Assembly (NCBI RefSeq): GCF_019392245.1
Contig: NZ_JAHXRL010000004.1
Span: forward strand, 310,001 to 374,000
From: Sulfitobacter sp. CW3
GTDB lineage: Bacteria; Pseudomonadota; Alphaproteobacteria; Rhodobacterales; Rhodobacteraceae
Direction of reading: 5' to 3'
Length of the DNA: 64,000 bases
This document shows positions 52,389 through 61,821 of the stretch, piece by piece. Position 1 is the first letter of the stretch. Each line of letters starts with the position of its first letter. A program made the position numbers and the translations under genes. The notes under the pieces are model-generated. The model searched no databases. It was not told where the DNA came from and saw nothing but the letters and a program-made list of their open reading frames with translations.

Positions 52389-53278
52389 TGCGCGCCTATG
52401 CCCCGCACCGGAATTTCATTGCAGCAGCGGTTCCGACTGCCGCGTTGTGGCGTGTTCTGGTTGGGTTTTTAGCGGCCTCGGCCATCTATCTGTTGCTAAA
52501 TAACATGTTGTTCACGCTGGTTTTCAACATGGTTGGCCCGCAAAACAGCGCGTTTTTTGATGACCTGCTGACAGGCAAAACACCGGCTGCGATGTTTTTG
52601 TTGTTGGGCAGCTTTGGGTTGATGACGCTGGGCGTCACGATTGTGGCGCGGGTTCTTCATCGTCGGTCGTTCGCCAGTTTGATCGGGCCGCTTGGCCTTG
52701 CGGTTTCGCAGTTCTCTGCGGTTGTGCGCATGCTGGTGATTGTCGGCGCGGTCGTCTTTGTATTGCCCCCTTGGGATTTGGGGGAACCCTACGTTCCCAA
52801 TCTGGAACTGGGGAAATGGCTGTTACTGCTGCCTTTGTCGCTTGCGGCGGTGTTTTTACAGACCAGCGCCGAAGAAATCGTGTTTCGCGGGTATGTCCAG
52901 CAACAGTTGGCGGCACGTTTCAATTCACCGCTTGTATGGATGGTCCTGCCGTCCTTTCTTTTTGCGCTTGGTCACTATTTGCCAAATGACGCAGGTGAAA
53001 ATGCGTTGATCGTCGCACTGTGGGCGGGGGTGTTCGGGATGTTGATGGCAGACCTGACTGCACGTTCGGGCAGCCTTGGCCCCGCGATTGCCGTGCACTT
53101 TTGCAACAACGTGACGGCCATTCTTATCACATCCATGCCGGATGATCTGTCTGGGCTTGCGCTGTATCTGACCCCTTTCAGTATGGCGGACGCCGAAGCA
53201 GTACGGGCGTGGCTTCCGGTTGATTTTGTGTTGATGTTGATCAGTTGGCTGGCGGCAAGGTTGGCGATCCGCCGTTGA
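52388..53278 (+). CDS. CPBP-family intramembrane protease
   Basis: 296 residues, about eight membrane helices. The CPBP (CAAX/Abi) motifs are all present: EEIVFRGYVQ (motif 1), FALGHY (motif 2) and IAVHFCNN (motif 3), which supply the glutamates, histidines and asparagine of the active site. The start ATG overlaps the previous stop (TGATG), so it is translated with the ABC-like fusion protein and may act with it. Substrates unknown. Confidence 0.9.
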   Translation: MRAYAPHRNFIAAAVPTAALWRVLVGFLAASAIYLLLNNMLFTLVFNMVGPQNSAFFDDLLTGKTPAAMFLLLGSFGLMTLGVTIVARVLHRRSFASLIGPLGLAVSQFSAVVRMLVIVGAVVFVLPPWDLGEPYVPNLELGKWLLLLPLSLAAVFLQTSAEEIVFRGYVQQQLAARFNSPLVWMVLPSFLFALGHYLPNDAGENALIVALWAGVFGMLMADLTARSGSLGPAIAVHFCNNVTAILITSMPDDLSGLALYLTPFSMADAEAVRAWLPVDFVLMLISWLAARLAIRR

Positions 53279-53335
53279 TTGCAATTTACGCCAGAGCAGC
53301 ATATCTCGGGAATGAAACTGGAGCAGAGGTTCACC

Positions 53336-54280
53336 ATGAACTGGATCAATAACTACGTTCGCCCACGCATCAATTCGATTTTCTCGCGCCGCGAGACGCC
53401 GGATAATCTTTGGACGAAATGCGATGAATGCGGGACCATGTTGTTTCACCGTGAGGTGTCGAACAATTTGAACGTTTGCACCAACTGCGGCCATCACATG
53501 GCGATCACGCCGCGTGAACGGTTTCAGGCGCTTTTTGACGGCGGCATTTTCACCGAGGTCAAAGTGCCGGCACCCGTCACCGACCCGCTGCATTTTCGCG
53601 ATCAAAAGAAATATCCTGATCGTTTGAAAGCCGCGCAAAAGCAGACCGGCGAAGCCGAGGCCATGCTTGTTGTGACAGGTGAAATCGGCCGCACGCCCAT
53701 CGTTGCCGCCGGTCAGGATTTTTCCTTTATGGCCGGCTCCATGGGTATGTATGTCGGCAACGCGATCATTGCCGCCGCCCAAGAGGCGGTTAAGCTTAAG
53801 CGCCCGCTGATCCTGTTTTCGGCTGCTGGCGGCGCGCGCATGCAAGAGGGCATTCTGGGCCTGATGCAGATGCCGCGCACGACAATCGCCGTGCAGATGC
53901 TGAAAGAGGCGGGTTTGCCCTATATCGTGGTGTTGACCCATCCGACGACGGGTGGTGTTACGGCCAGCTATGCGATGCTGGGCGATGTTCATATCGCTGA
54001 ACCCAACGCATTGATCGGCTTTGCCGGTGCGCGCGTGATTGAACAGACCATCGGTGAGAAACTGCCAGAAGGGTTCCAGCGCGCTGAATATCTGCTGGAT
54101 CATGGTATGCTGGACCGCGTGACGCCGCGGCCTCAGCTGCGGGAGGAACTGATCACCATCACGCGTATGCTGCTGGGGCTGCCCCCCGCCGTGCGTGGTG
54201 ACCTGCCTGCGCCCACAGAGGGCGGCGATTTGCCCCACGCGTTGACGTCGGAAGGCAAGGCAGAAGCACCCAAAAAATGA
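53336..54280 (+). CDS. accD: Acetyl-CoA carboxylase carboxyltransferase, beta subunit
   Basis: 314 residues from the ATG at 53336, preceded by AGAGG. Zinc ribbon cysteines C29, C32, C48, C51 (KCDECGTMLFHRE...VCTNCGHHM), then the crotonase-fold core with DFSFMAGSMGMYVGNAI, FSAAGGARMQEGILGLMQM and HPTTGGVTASYAMLGDVHIAEPNALIGFAG. It forms the carboxyltransferase with AccA and makes malonyl-CoA for fatty acids. Overlaps folC by ATGA, the common accD-folC pair. Confidence 0.97.
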   Translation: MNWINNYVRPRINSIFSRRETPDNLWTKCDECGTMLFHREVSNNLNVCTNCGHHMAITPRERFQALFDGGIFTEVKVPAPVTDPLHFRDQKKYPDRLKAAQKQTGEAEAMLVVTGEIGRTPIVAAGQDFSFMAGSMGMYVGNAIIAAAQEAVKLKRPLILFSAAGGARMQEGILGLMQMPRTTIAVQMLKEAGLPYIVVLTHPTTGGVTASYAMLGDVHIAEPNALIGFAGARVIEQTIGEKLPEGFQRAEYLLDHGMLDRVTPRPQLREELITITRMLLGLPPAVRGDLPAPTEGGDLPHALTSEGKAEAPKK

Positions 54281-55551
54281 TCCAACAGACATCTGATGAC
54301 GTGCTGGCGCGGATGATGGCGCTGCACCCAAAGATCATCGACTTGACCCTTGATCGGATGTGGCGACTGTTGGATGCATTGGGCAATCCGCAAAATAACC
54401 TGCCGCCCGTGATTCACATCGCGGGCACGAATGGCAAGGGGTCAACTCAGGCGATGATCCGCGCCGGGCTGGAATCGGCAGGTCATCGTGTGCATGCTTA
54501 TACGTCGCCGCATCTGGCGCGGTTTCATGAACGTATCAGGGTCGCCGGCGATCTGATTACCGAAGCCGACCTGACCGCCGTGCTTGATGAATGTTATGCT
54601 GCGAATGGCGGTGGTAACATCACCTATTTCGAAATCACGACCTGCGCGGCCTTGCTTGCGTTTTCACGTACCCCTGCGGATTATACGTTGCTCGAGGTCG
54701 GGCTGGGCGGGCGTTTGGATGCCACCAACGTGGTAGATACCCCCGCCCTGACGGTGATCACGCCGGTTTCGATCGATCATCAGCAATATCTTGGCGATAC
54801 CTTGGGTCAGATCGCGGGTGAGAAAGCGGGCATTATAAAACGCCGCGTGCCTTGTGTCGTCGGTCCTCAGCAAGACGAAGCGATGGATGTGATCGAAGCC
54901 GAGGCGGCGCGCCACCACGCGCCACTGTTGGCTTACGGCCAGCAGTGGCATGTCGGGCCGGAGGCCGGGCGCATGGTCTATCAGGACGAAAAAGGTTTGC
55001 TGGATCTGCCAAGGCCAAACTTGCTGGGTGCGCATCAAATTAACAATGCAGGGGCAGCCCTTGCCGCTTTGCGCCTGCTTGGCATCGCGGATGACCACTG
55101 CGAGGTTGCAGTCACCCGCGCGCAATGGCCCGCACGCATGCAGCACCTCAAGTCGGGGCCATTGGTCGAAACCGCTGAAAACGCTGAACTTTGGTTGGAC
55201 GGTGGGCACAACCCTGCAGCCGGAGAGGCAATTGCCGATCTGTTGGGGTCCATGCCCAAACGTGCGACCTATTTGATCTGCGGTATGCTGAACACCAAGG
55301 ACATTGCAGGCTATCTACGCCCCCTTGCGATGCAGGCGGAAAAGCTGGTCGCGGTGTCAATTCCGGGCGAAGCTGCCACGTTGCCCGCGCATGAAACCGC
55401 GCAAGCGGCCCGTGCGGTGGGGATGCAGGCAGAGGAAGCCCCTTCGGTGTATCAGGCCCTTGTTGATATTCTAGCCGATGACCCTACCGCGCGGGTTTTG
55501 ATCTGCGGATCACTGTATCTTGCTGGCGGTGTATTGCGCGAAAACGGTTAG
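54277..55551 (+). CDS. folC: Folylpolyglutamate synthase / dihydrofolate synthase
   Basis: 424 residues of the Mur-ligase fold. P-loop VIHIAGTNGKGSTQAMI, folate/metal motifs LLEVGLGGRLDATNVV and SIDHQQYLGDTLGQIAGEKAGI, C-terminal ELWLDGGHNPAAGEAIADLL. It adds glutamate to dihydropteroate and to folates. Coupled to accD through a 4-bp overlap, as in many proteobacteria. Confidence 0.95.
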   Translation: MIQQTSDDVLARMMALHPKIIDLTLDRMWRLLDALGNPQNNLPPVIHIAGTNGKGSTQAMIRAGLESAGHRVHAYTSPHLARFHERIRVAGDLITEADLTAVLDECYAANGGGNITYFEITTCAALLAFSRTPADYTLLEVGLGGRLDATNVVDTPALTVITPVSIDHQQYLGDTLGQIAGEKAGIIKRRVPCVVGPQQDEAMDVIEAEAARHHAPLLAYGQQWHVGPEAGRMVYQDEKGLLDLPRPNLLGAHQINNAGAALAALRLLGIADDHCEVAVTRAQWPARMQHLKSGPLVETAENAELWLDGGHNPAAGEAIADLLGSMPKRATYLICGMLNTKDIAGYLRPLAMQAEKLVAVSIPGEAATLPAHETAQAARAVGMQAEEAPSVYQALVDILADDPTARVLICGSLYLAGGVLRENG

Positions 55552-55610
55552 AATTGTCGTCTCTAAAATTGAGAGTGTTTACAGTTTATTGCGCTTGAGG
55601 CCGTAGGGTT

Positions 55611-55634
55611 CAAAGACAGTTTTCTTTGTCTTTG
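55611..55634 (+). other. Inverted repeat between folC and the LysM-like gene
   Basis: CAAAGACA (55611-55618) and TGTCTTTG (55627-55634) form a perfect eight-pair stem with an eight-base loop. It lies 11 bp before the next start codon. It may end the accD-folC transcript or control translation of the next gene; no T-run follows. Confidence 0.5.
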
Positions 55635-55645
55635 GGGCCGATCTG

Positions 55646-56353
55646 ATGGTGGAATTTCAAGAAAAGCATAATGTGGGCCGGCTGATTTTTGCGGCCCTGC
55701 TCTGCTTGATCTTCATCGTTGCCAGCGGTGTCTTGATGTCGGATCGTGATCTATCTTCTCTTCATCTGGCCGCAGTCCCGTTTCCGGAATCCATCACTGA
55801 AACGGCGCTGTCTGATCCAGATCTACCGCTACATGCCGCACGCATTTCTGGGATGGGTTCGCAGCCCGCAGTCGTTTTGCACAAGATGCATTCCAAATCG
55901 GAAACGGACGTGGCTGGCTTAATCAGCACGGTTACACGGGCGTTTGATGATACCCGATCGGGTTATGCGCTGGAATCCTACTTGGTCTGGGCCATCACGG
56001 CTGGAAAATCCGATGCATATATAGATTCCCTGCTAAACAGTGCCGCATCCAAAGGCCACTTTGAAGTTCCGCCGCCGCTCGCAACTCTATCCGGGCGGCT
56101 GGATACACCAAGCTTGCTTCGGTCTGTTCTGGTCGCTGCAAAACACAATGACGCAGTAGATAAGCCACTATCAACTGCCGCTTTGCAGGCCTCTCAACAG
56201 CATCCGCTTCGTTTATCGGATAGTCTGGCAGGGCTATCGCTGGCCTATTATGGCGATCCGCTGGACCATATGCGTATCGCTGGGGCAAATGACACGTTTA
56301 ACCGAATAGCCGAAGCACAGGTCGGCCAAATGATTGAAATTCCGGGGTTTTAG
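55646..56353 (+). CDS. Membrane-anchored protein with LysM-like C-terminus
   Basis: 235 residues. One N-terminal membrane helix (LIFAALLCLIFIVASGVLM), then a helical periplasmic region. The last 45 residues read SDSLAGLSLAYYGDPLDHMRIAGANDT...VGQMIEIPGF, close to the LysM pattern (DTLSxIAxxxYGDP...I..AN...V.PGQxLxIP), which binds peptidoglycan. I therefore suggest a cell-wall-associated role; the first part matches no family I recognise. Overlaps zapE tail to tail by 4 bp. Confidence 0.65.
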   Translation: MVEFQEKHNVGRLIFAALLCLIFIVASGVLMSDRDLSSLHLAAVPFPESITETALSDPDLPLHAARISGMGSQPAVVLHKMHSKSETDVAGLISTVTRAFDDTRSGYALESYLVWAITAGKSDAYIDSLLNSAASKGHFEVPPPLATLSGRLDTPSLLRSVLVAAKHNDAVDKPLSTAALQASQQHPLRLSDSLAGLSLAYYGDPLDHMRIAGANDTFNRIAEAQVGQMIEIPGF

Positions 56354-57408
56354 CCGCCCCAACCCTCTGCCTGCATTTCCCTTAGGCGCGATGCTGTCCG
56401 TTCAAACTCGAAAGTGCCTTCGCCTTCTAGGTACAACATCTCCGGACTGGCGGCAGCAGAGCAGATCAGACGTACTTTGGCCTCATAAAGCGCGTCGATC
56501 AGGGTGACGAAACGCTTTGCTTCGTTAAAGTTTGCGCGGCCCAAGGACGGAATGTTGTCCAACAGCAAAACGCGGCACGCTTCGGCAAGGCTTAGATAGT
56601 CCGCTGCCCCCAGCGGTTGGCCGCATAATGCATGAAATCCCGCACGGGCGATGCCATTGCGAAACTGGGGGATAACCACATCGCGGCCTTTGACCCGCAG
56701 CGTTAGCTCTTCGCCGTCACCCCCTGTCAGATCATCCCAAACAGCATCCATCGCGGCACGGCTTTCTGCGTTAACCGGCGTGAAATAAGATTGCGATCCC
56801 GCCAGCCTGTCTTGCCGGTAATCGCGTGGGCTGGTCAGCTCCCAAACCACCATCTTTTCCTTGATAAGCTCGATAAAGGGTAGGAAAAGTTGGCGGTTCA
56901 GCCCGTCTTTGTAAAGATCGTCAGGTATACGATTCGATGTGGTCACAACCACAACACCTGCAGCAAAAAGCGCCTGAAACAGCCGCCCGACAATCATGGC
57001 GTCGGTGATGTCGGTGATCTGCATTTCATCAAATGCCAGAACTTTGACGGAGGCGGCAACATCCGCGGCAACGGGGGCAATTGCATCATCAACGCCGGTT
57101 TTGCGCGCTTCGTGCATTGCGCTGTGTATTTCCTGCATAAACGCATGAAAATGGACGCGCCGGGCGGGTATACCGCCCATGTTATTTGCAAACATATCCA
57201 TCAGCATTGATTTGCCGCGCCCAACACCACCCCAAAGATAAAGGCCTTTAGGCGGCTCGGGTGCGCGTTTGAAGAACCCCTTTTTTTCAGGGTTAAGCAG
57301 GGCATTTCTTATGCGGTCAAATTCGGGCAGCACCGCTTCTTGGGCGGGATCGGGGGCCAGGGTGCCGTCGGCTACACGCTGATCGTAAAGAGTACGCAAA
57401 TCTGTCAT
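56350..57408 (-). CDS. zapE: Cell division ATPase ZapE (AFG1 family)
   Basis: 352 residues. Walker A GGVGRGKSMLMDMF preceded by GLYLWG, then RRVHFHAFMQEIHSAMHEAR, Walker B VLAFDEMQITDITDAMI and VVVTTSNRIPDDLYKDGLNRQLFLPFIELI, all characteristic of AFG1/ZapE. In E. coli ZapE modulates the FtsZ ring late in division. Stand-alone gene. Confidence 0.93.
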   Translation of the reverse strand: MTDLRTLYDQRVADGTLAPDPAQEAVLPEFDRIRNALLNPEKKGFFKRAPEPPKGLYLWGGVGRGKSMLMDMFANNMGGIPARRVHFHAFMQEIHSAMHEARKTGVDDAIAPVAADVAASVKVLAFDEMQITDITDAMIVGRLFQALFAAGVVVVTTSNRIPDDLYKDGLNRQLFLPFIELIKEKMVVWELTSPRDYRQDRLAGSQSYFTPVNAESRAAMDAVWDDLTGGDGEELTLRVKGRDVVIPQFRNGIARAGFHALCGQPLGAADYLSLAEACRVLLLDNIPSLGRANFNEAKRFVTLIDALYEAKVRLICSAAASPEMLYLEGEGTFEFERTASRLREMQAEGWGG

Positions 57409-57535
57409 GACAGAGGCTTACATGCTGCCCAAGCGTTTGAAAAGAACGTGGATGCATCACGACCGACGTCCAATTTGAATTGACGCCCGCCCGCGCAAAT
57501 GTAGGGTGCCGTTGATCGCAAAAAGGATTACGCAC

Positions 57536-58777
57536 TTGGAAAAGAACCCATCGATATTCACCCCGGTTTTGATTGTTGGGTGCTTGATCATCATGGTCAG
57601 CTTTGCCATCCGCGCGTCGTTCGGCGTGTTCCAGATTCCGATTGCGGCCGAGTTCGGCTGGCTTCGGAGCGAGTTTTCACTGGCGATTGCGATCCAGAAC
57701 CTTGCTTGGGGCTTCGGGCAGCCCATCTTTGGCGCGTTGGCGGAAAAGATCGGCGATCGCCGCGCCATCGTCATTGGTTCAGTCGTTTATGCCGTCGGCT
57801 TGGTGCTTTCGGCCAATTCTGTATCCCCGATTGAACATCAAACTTATGCTTGGCTGGTTGGTTTTGGTATCGCGGGCACGGGTTTTGGCGTGATCCTCGC
57901 GGTGGTCGGGCGCGCATCAACGGCCGAAAACCGGTCTATGTCATTGGCGATTGTAACGGCGGCGGGCAGTGCGGGGCAGGTGTTCGGTGCCCCTGTGGCT
58001 GAATGGATGCTTGGGTTTTTGACGTGGCAAACCACGTTCATGGTGTTTGCTGGCGCGATTTTGGCGATGATCCTGACCCTGCCGCTTATGCGGGCACCAG
58101 AGCTGGCCAGCAAAGCCGAGCTTGAGGAAAGCTTGGGTCAGATTTTGGTTAAGGCGTTTAAAGACCCGTCTTTCACGTTGATTTTTGTCGGATTTTTCTC
58201 GTGTGGCTATCAGTTGGCCTTTATCACAGCACATTTTCCCGCTTTCGTGACCGAGCTTTGCGGCCCGATTATGGTCGGTGGCATTTTGCACAGCATCGGA
58301 ATCACGACGACATCCGCCTTGGGGGCTATCGCTATTTCCTTGATTGGATTGGCGAACATCGTGGGGGTGCTGCTGGCCGGTTGGGCGGGCAAGCGGTATT
58401 CTAAAAAATATCTGTTGGCAGGCATTTATACAGCGCGTACCCTGGTTTCGGCCGCCTTTATCTTGTTGCCGATAACACCGCTGTCCGTGATCCTGTTCTC
58501 GATCGCGATGGGGTCGCTTTGGTTGGCGACCGTGCCGCTGACCAGTGGATTGGTGGCTCATATTTATGGGCTGCGCTATATGGGGACGCTGTATGGCATC
58601 GTGTTTTTCAGCCACCAACTGGGCAGTTTTATGGGCGTATGGCTTGGGGGGCGGATGTATGATGCCTATGGTGGATACACGACGGTTTGGTGGATCGGCG
58701 TTGCCGTGGGTGCGTTCAGCGCAATTGTTCATCTGCCGATCCGTGAAAAGCGGCTTGATGGGTTGGTGACCGCCTAG
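57536..58777 (+). CDS. MFS transporter
   Basis: 413 residues from a TTG at 57536, chosen because AAGGA stands eight bases upstream; the frame is open to 57506 but lacks a ribosome site there. About 12 membrane helices; the loop after helix 2 has GALAEKIGDRRAIVIG, the MFS signature. It resembles the monocarboxylate/oxalate-formate type of MFS carriers (FGVFQIPIAAEFGWLRSEFSLA). Substrate unknown. Confidence 0.85.
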   Translation: MEKNPSIFTPVLIVGCLIIMVSFAIRASFGVFQIPIAAEFGWLRSEFSLAIAIQNLAWGFGQPIFGALAEKIGDRRAIVIGSVVYAVGLVLSANSVSPIEHQTYAWLVGFGIAGTGFGVILAVVGRASTAENRSMSLAIVTAAGSAGQVFGAPVAEWMLGFLTWQTTFMVFAGAILAMILTLPLMRAPELASKAELEESLGQILVKAFKDPSFTLIFVGFFSCGYQLAFITAHFPAFVTELCGPIMVGGILHSIGITTTSALGAIAISLIGLANIVGVLLAGWAGKRYSKKYLLAGIYTARTLVSAAFILLPITPLSVILFSIAMGSLWLATVPLTSGLVAHIYGLRYMGTLYGIVFFSHQLGSFMGVWLGGRMYDAYGGYTTVWWIGVAVGAFSAIVHLPIREKRLDGLVTA

Positions 58778-58814
58778 GCTGGCGGCACGTCATATCAGGG
58801 TCAGAGCAATCAAA

Positions 58815-59735
58815 TCACCGGCGGGTGCGCCAGCGATCAAGGATATAGCGGCTGGTCATCAGATCCAAATGTGCCCCGCCGCCATTTTTGAACAGGGTGA
58901 TTTCATCATCCGAAGTTCGGGTGAATTTATCCAGATTGTAATAGTCGGCGATGATTGTATCGCGCGAAATGACGCCGTCGGTGATGGGAATCTTCAACTC
59001 GCCGATATGGTCGACTGTCGTGTCCAGGCTATCGACAAAGATGCGCGCGCGGGTCAGTGCGGCATCATCTGCTTCGCGCATGTCGGGGCGATATGCACCG
59101 ATCAGATCTAGGTGTTGGCCGGGTTGTAGCCATTCCCCTTTGATAAACGGGCTGGTGGCCATCGTGGCAGAGGTGATGATGTCAGCGTGCCGTACTGCCT
59201 GCTCAAGGTCCTGAGCAATCGTTAGGTTAGGTATCTCGGCGGCCATCGCTTTGGCGTTGTCAGCTGTACGGTTCCAGACGGTAAATTCCGCATCGGGAAA
59301 AGCGGCGGAGTATGCTGAATGCAGGCCCCGCCCTTGGGTGCCTGCGCCAAGGATCAGGATATTGCGGCTGTCCGGGCGCGCCAGCCTACGCGCGGCAAGC
59401 AGGCTGTCACCAGCCGTTTTCCACTTGGTGACAAGATGGAAATCGACCAGCGCCTCTAGCGTGCCGTTGCTGTCTGAATAAAGCGAAACGCCGCCATTCA
59501 CCATTGGATCGCCATTTGCCGGGTTACCGGGAAAAATGGTGGCGGATTTAACGGCGAGGCCCAGACCATCGATCCAGGCGGCACGGTTCAAAAGCGTATC
59601 ATCACCGCGGTACAGAAAAGTATCGGCGATTTCGGCCTTGGGCAGTGTGTGGCCAGCCGCCAACGCGTCGGTCAGGCCGATCCAGTCGAGGGTCGCCTCA
59701 CCTTCGGCGAAAGGGATGATGTCGATCCGTGTCAT
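58815..59735 (-). CDS. Ornithine cyclodeaminase / mu-crystallin family protein
   Basis: 306 residues. NAD-binding core NILILGAGTQGRGLHSAYSAAFPDAEFTVWNRT, with the N-terminal dimer domain containing KSATIFPGNPANGDPMVNGGVSLY and the later ADIITSATMATSPFI. Family members are ornithine cyclodeaminase, alanine dehydrogenase or imine reductases, and sequence alone does not decide. Overlaps the following HAD phosphatase gene by ATGA. Confidence 0.87.
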   Translation of the reverse strand: MTRIDIIPFAEGEATLDWIGLTDALAAGHTLPKAEIADTFLYRGDDTLLNRAAWIDGLGLAVKSATIFPGNPANGDPMVNGGVSLYSDSNGTLEALVDFHLVTKWKTAGDSLLAARRLARPDSRNILILGAGTQGRGLHSAYSAAFPDAEFTVWNRTADNAKAMAAEIPNLTIAQDLEQAVRHADIITSATMATSPFIKGEWLQPGQHLDLIGAYRPDMREADDAALTRARIFVDSLDTTVDHIGELKIPITDGVISRDTIIADYYNLDKFTRTSDDEITLFKNGGGAHLDLMTSRYILDRWRTRR

Positions 59736-60352
59736 GCTGCGTCTTCTTGAGAGAGCAGCCCTTCGGATACCAGACGCGCGGCCCAGCCTGAAGGATCAGT
59801 GAACAGATGCGTGTGCCATCCACGGGCCGCCGCAGCGGCGATGTTATCTGGCCGGTCGTCGGTAAAGATCAGGTTTTCAGGGGCCAAACCGCTTTGATTT
59901 TCCAGCATGGCATAGATGTTCGGATCGGGTTTGATCATGCGCATGTGACCCGAGATAAAGTCGCGGTCGAATTCGCGTAGAAATGGATAGTGTATGGCCG
60001 CCAGATCATAAGACTGGATGCCGAAATTGGTCAGCGAAAATACGGGAACACCCTTGGCTTGAAGCGCCTTCATAAGCCGAAGGGAATGGGGAATGACCGG
60101 TGCGGCCATTTCAATCCAGCGGTCATGCCAAAGCCGAATTTCATCGCGCCAAGCCGGGGTCGCATCGGCGGTGGCATATATCGTGTCGGTAAAATGTTCA
60201 CCACTGTCGACGCGGTCATTCATCGCGTGCAGGTCAACTGCGGCAAACATCTCTTTGCGGCGGGTTTCGCCAATGACGGAATCGAAAAACCTTTCGGGTT
60301 GCCATTCGATCAAGACATTTCCGATATCAAATACGACTGCGGTTGGCTGCAT
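59732..60352 (-). CDS. HAD-family phosphatase (subfamily IA)
   Basis: 206 residues. Motif I is VFDIGNVLIEW (the D-x-G-N type seen in YihX sugar-phosphate phosphatases), motif II VFSLTNFG, motif III/IV LIFTDDRPDNIAAAAARGWHTHLF. A helical cap lies between motifs I and II. Substrate unknown; small phosphorylated metabolites are likely. It lies upstream of the cyclodeaminase-like gene in the same unit. Confidence 0.88.
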   Translation of the reverse strand: MQPTAVVFDIGNVLIEWQPERFFDSVIGETRRKEMFAAVDLHAMNDRVDSGEHFTDTIYATADATPAWRDEIRLWHDRWIEMAAPVIPHSLRLMKALQAKGVPVFSLTNFGIQSYDLAAIHYPFLREFDRDFISGHMRMIKPDPNIYAMLENQSGLAPENLIFTDDRPDNIAAAAARGWHTHLFTDPSGWAARLVSEGLLSQEDAA

Positions 60353-60426
60353 GCGCTTTCCCTTTGGGTTGAAGGCGGAATTTTCAAAAATTCCGGTGCG
60401 TTTTCTTTTGAAGAAAACGGCCCGCG

Positions 60427-60876
60427 CTACCGCTGAGCCGCTCGAATTTCCCGCTCCAATGCTTCCAGAAAACGGGAGCGGTCCGCTTTTGTAAAGCCCT
60501 TACCGCCGCCTTGGCGAAAGGGATCTGCGGCGCGCAGATCGGCCATCAGATCGCGGGTTGCTAGGACGTTTCCGATATTCGCCGCCGTCAGTGCCTCACC
60601 GTTATGTTTTAGCACACGCGCCCCCGCTTCGACGCAGCGCGCGGCAAGGGGGATATCACCCGTGACAACCACATCGCCGGCACCGCAGCGATCCGCAATC
60701 CAGATATCAGCAACGTCGGGGCCGTCTGGCACGATGACGTTCTCAACCAGCGGGTTCTGTGAGGGCCGCAAGCCGCCATTTGAAACGATGAACATCCGGA
60801 TTTTGTGACGGGTGGCCACACGTTCGGCTTCGGCTTTTACCGGGCAGGCGTCTGCGTCAATATAGAGGGCTGTCAT
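60427..60876 (-). CDS. DUF188 (YaiI/YqxD) protein
   Basis: 149 residues from the ATG at 60876; a TTG at 60888 would overlap the fghA stop and add four residues. Family hallmarks: [18 protein letters not shown] and [32 protein letters not shown]. It resembles a PIN-like nuclease fold by the acidic residue pattern, but the function is unknown. Downstream of fghA on the same strand. Confidence 0.88.
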   Translation of the reverse strand: MTALYIDADACPVKAEAERVATRHKIRMFIVSNGGLRPSQNPLVENVIVPDGPDVADIWIADRCGAGDVVVTGDIPLAARCVEAGARVLKHNGEALTAANIGNVLATRDLMADLRAADPFRQGGGKGFTKADRSRFLEALEREIRAAQR

Positions 60877-60884
60877 GGTAGGGT

Positions 60885-61718
60885 TCAATCCGCGTAGAGC
60901 GCATCAGCATGGAAGGCGATATGGTCTTCCATGAAGGTCGAGATGAAGAAATAGCTGTGATCATAGCCCGGTTGCATCCGGAAGATCGCGTTTTGACGGC
61001 GCTTGGCAATCGCGGCGGCTAAAGCTTCGGGCTTGAGCAGGTCAAGGAATTGGTCATCCGTACCTTGGTCGATCAAAACCGGCCCGTCAAAGCCCTTTTC
61101 GGCCATCAAAAGTGTTGCATCATGTTTGGCCCACGTGGCCGTGTCTGATCCGAGATACGCGGTGAGCTGTTTGCGGCCCCAGTCGCTGTCGGAAGGGTTT
61201 GCAATTGGGGCAAAGGCCGACACGGATTTGAAGCGACCTTCGATATTCATCGCCAAGGTCAGCGCGCCGTGTCCGCCCATTGAGTGTCCGCAGATGGCTT
61301 GGCGATCCATATCCAGCGAGAAGTTTTCAGCCAGAAGGACGGGCAACTCATCGGCGATATAGCTCCACATTTGGAAGTTCGGCTGCCATGGCTCTTGGGT
61401 CGCGTTTACATAGAACCCCGCCCCTTTACCCAGATCGTAGGCATCATCATCTGCCACGTTATCCCCCCTTGGGGAGGTGTCGGGGAAAACGACGGCGATG
61501 CCGTGCTCGGCCGCCCAAGCCTGCGCGCCGGCCTTGGTCATGGCGTTTTCATGGGTGCAGGTCAGCCCCGAGAGGAACCAAAGCAGCGGCACAGGCCCAT
61601 GCTCGGCTTCCTCGGGGAGAAAGAGCGCGAAGGTCATGTCGCAGTTGCAGGACGTCGAGGCGTGGGAATAGACGCCTTGTTTGCCGTGGAAGCTGGCGTT
61701 CTCTGAAATGGTTTTCAT
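60885..61718 (-). CDS. fghA: S-formylglutathione hydrolase
   Basis: 277 residues, alpha/beta-hydrolase. Start [34 protein letters not shown], nucleophile serine in [16 protein letters not shown], acid in [11 protein letters not shown] and histidine in [17 protein letters not shown]. It releases formate and glutathione in formaldehyde detoxification. The usual partner, glutathione-dependent formaldehyde dehydrogenase, is not in view. Heads a short unit with DUF188. Confidence 0.95.
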   Translation of the reverse strand: MKTISENASFHGKQGVYSHASTSCNCDMTFALFLPEEAEHGPVPLLWFLSGLTCTHENAMTKAGAQAWAAEHGIAVVFPDTSPRGDNVADDDAYDLGKGAGFYVNATQEPWQPNFQMWSYIADELPVLLAENFSLDMDRQAICGHSMGGHGALTLAMNIEGRFKSVSAFAPIANPSDSDWGRKQLTAYLGSDTATWAKHDATLLMAEKGFDGPVLIDQGTDDQFLDLLKPEALAAAIAKRRQNAIFRMQPGYDHSYFFISTFMEDHIAFHADALYAD

Positions 61719-61821
61719 TGGGCTTACTCCTGTAATGCGCTGTTGGGTTATGGCTAACTTGCATTGTCCGATGCGGCAAGGGGGCGGCGTTGTGCCATGA
61801 GTATTTGAAAAAGGGTGAAGA

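Noticed and set aside
52925..54331. 468-residue open frame antisense to accD
   Set aside because: Composition is rich in His, Gln and Arg, as expected of an antisense shadow of a GC-rich gene. accD on the other strand has complete family motifs.
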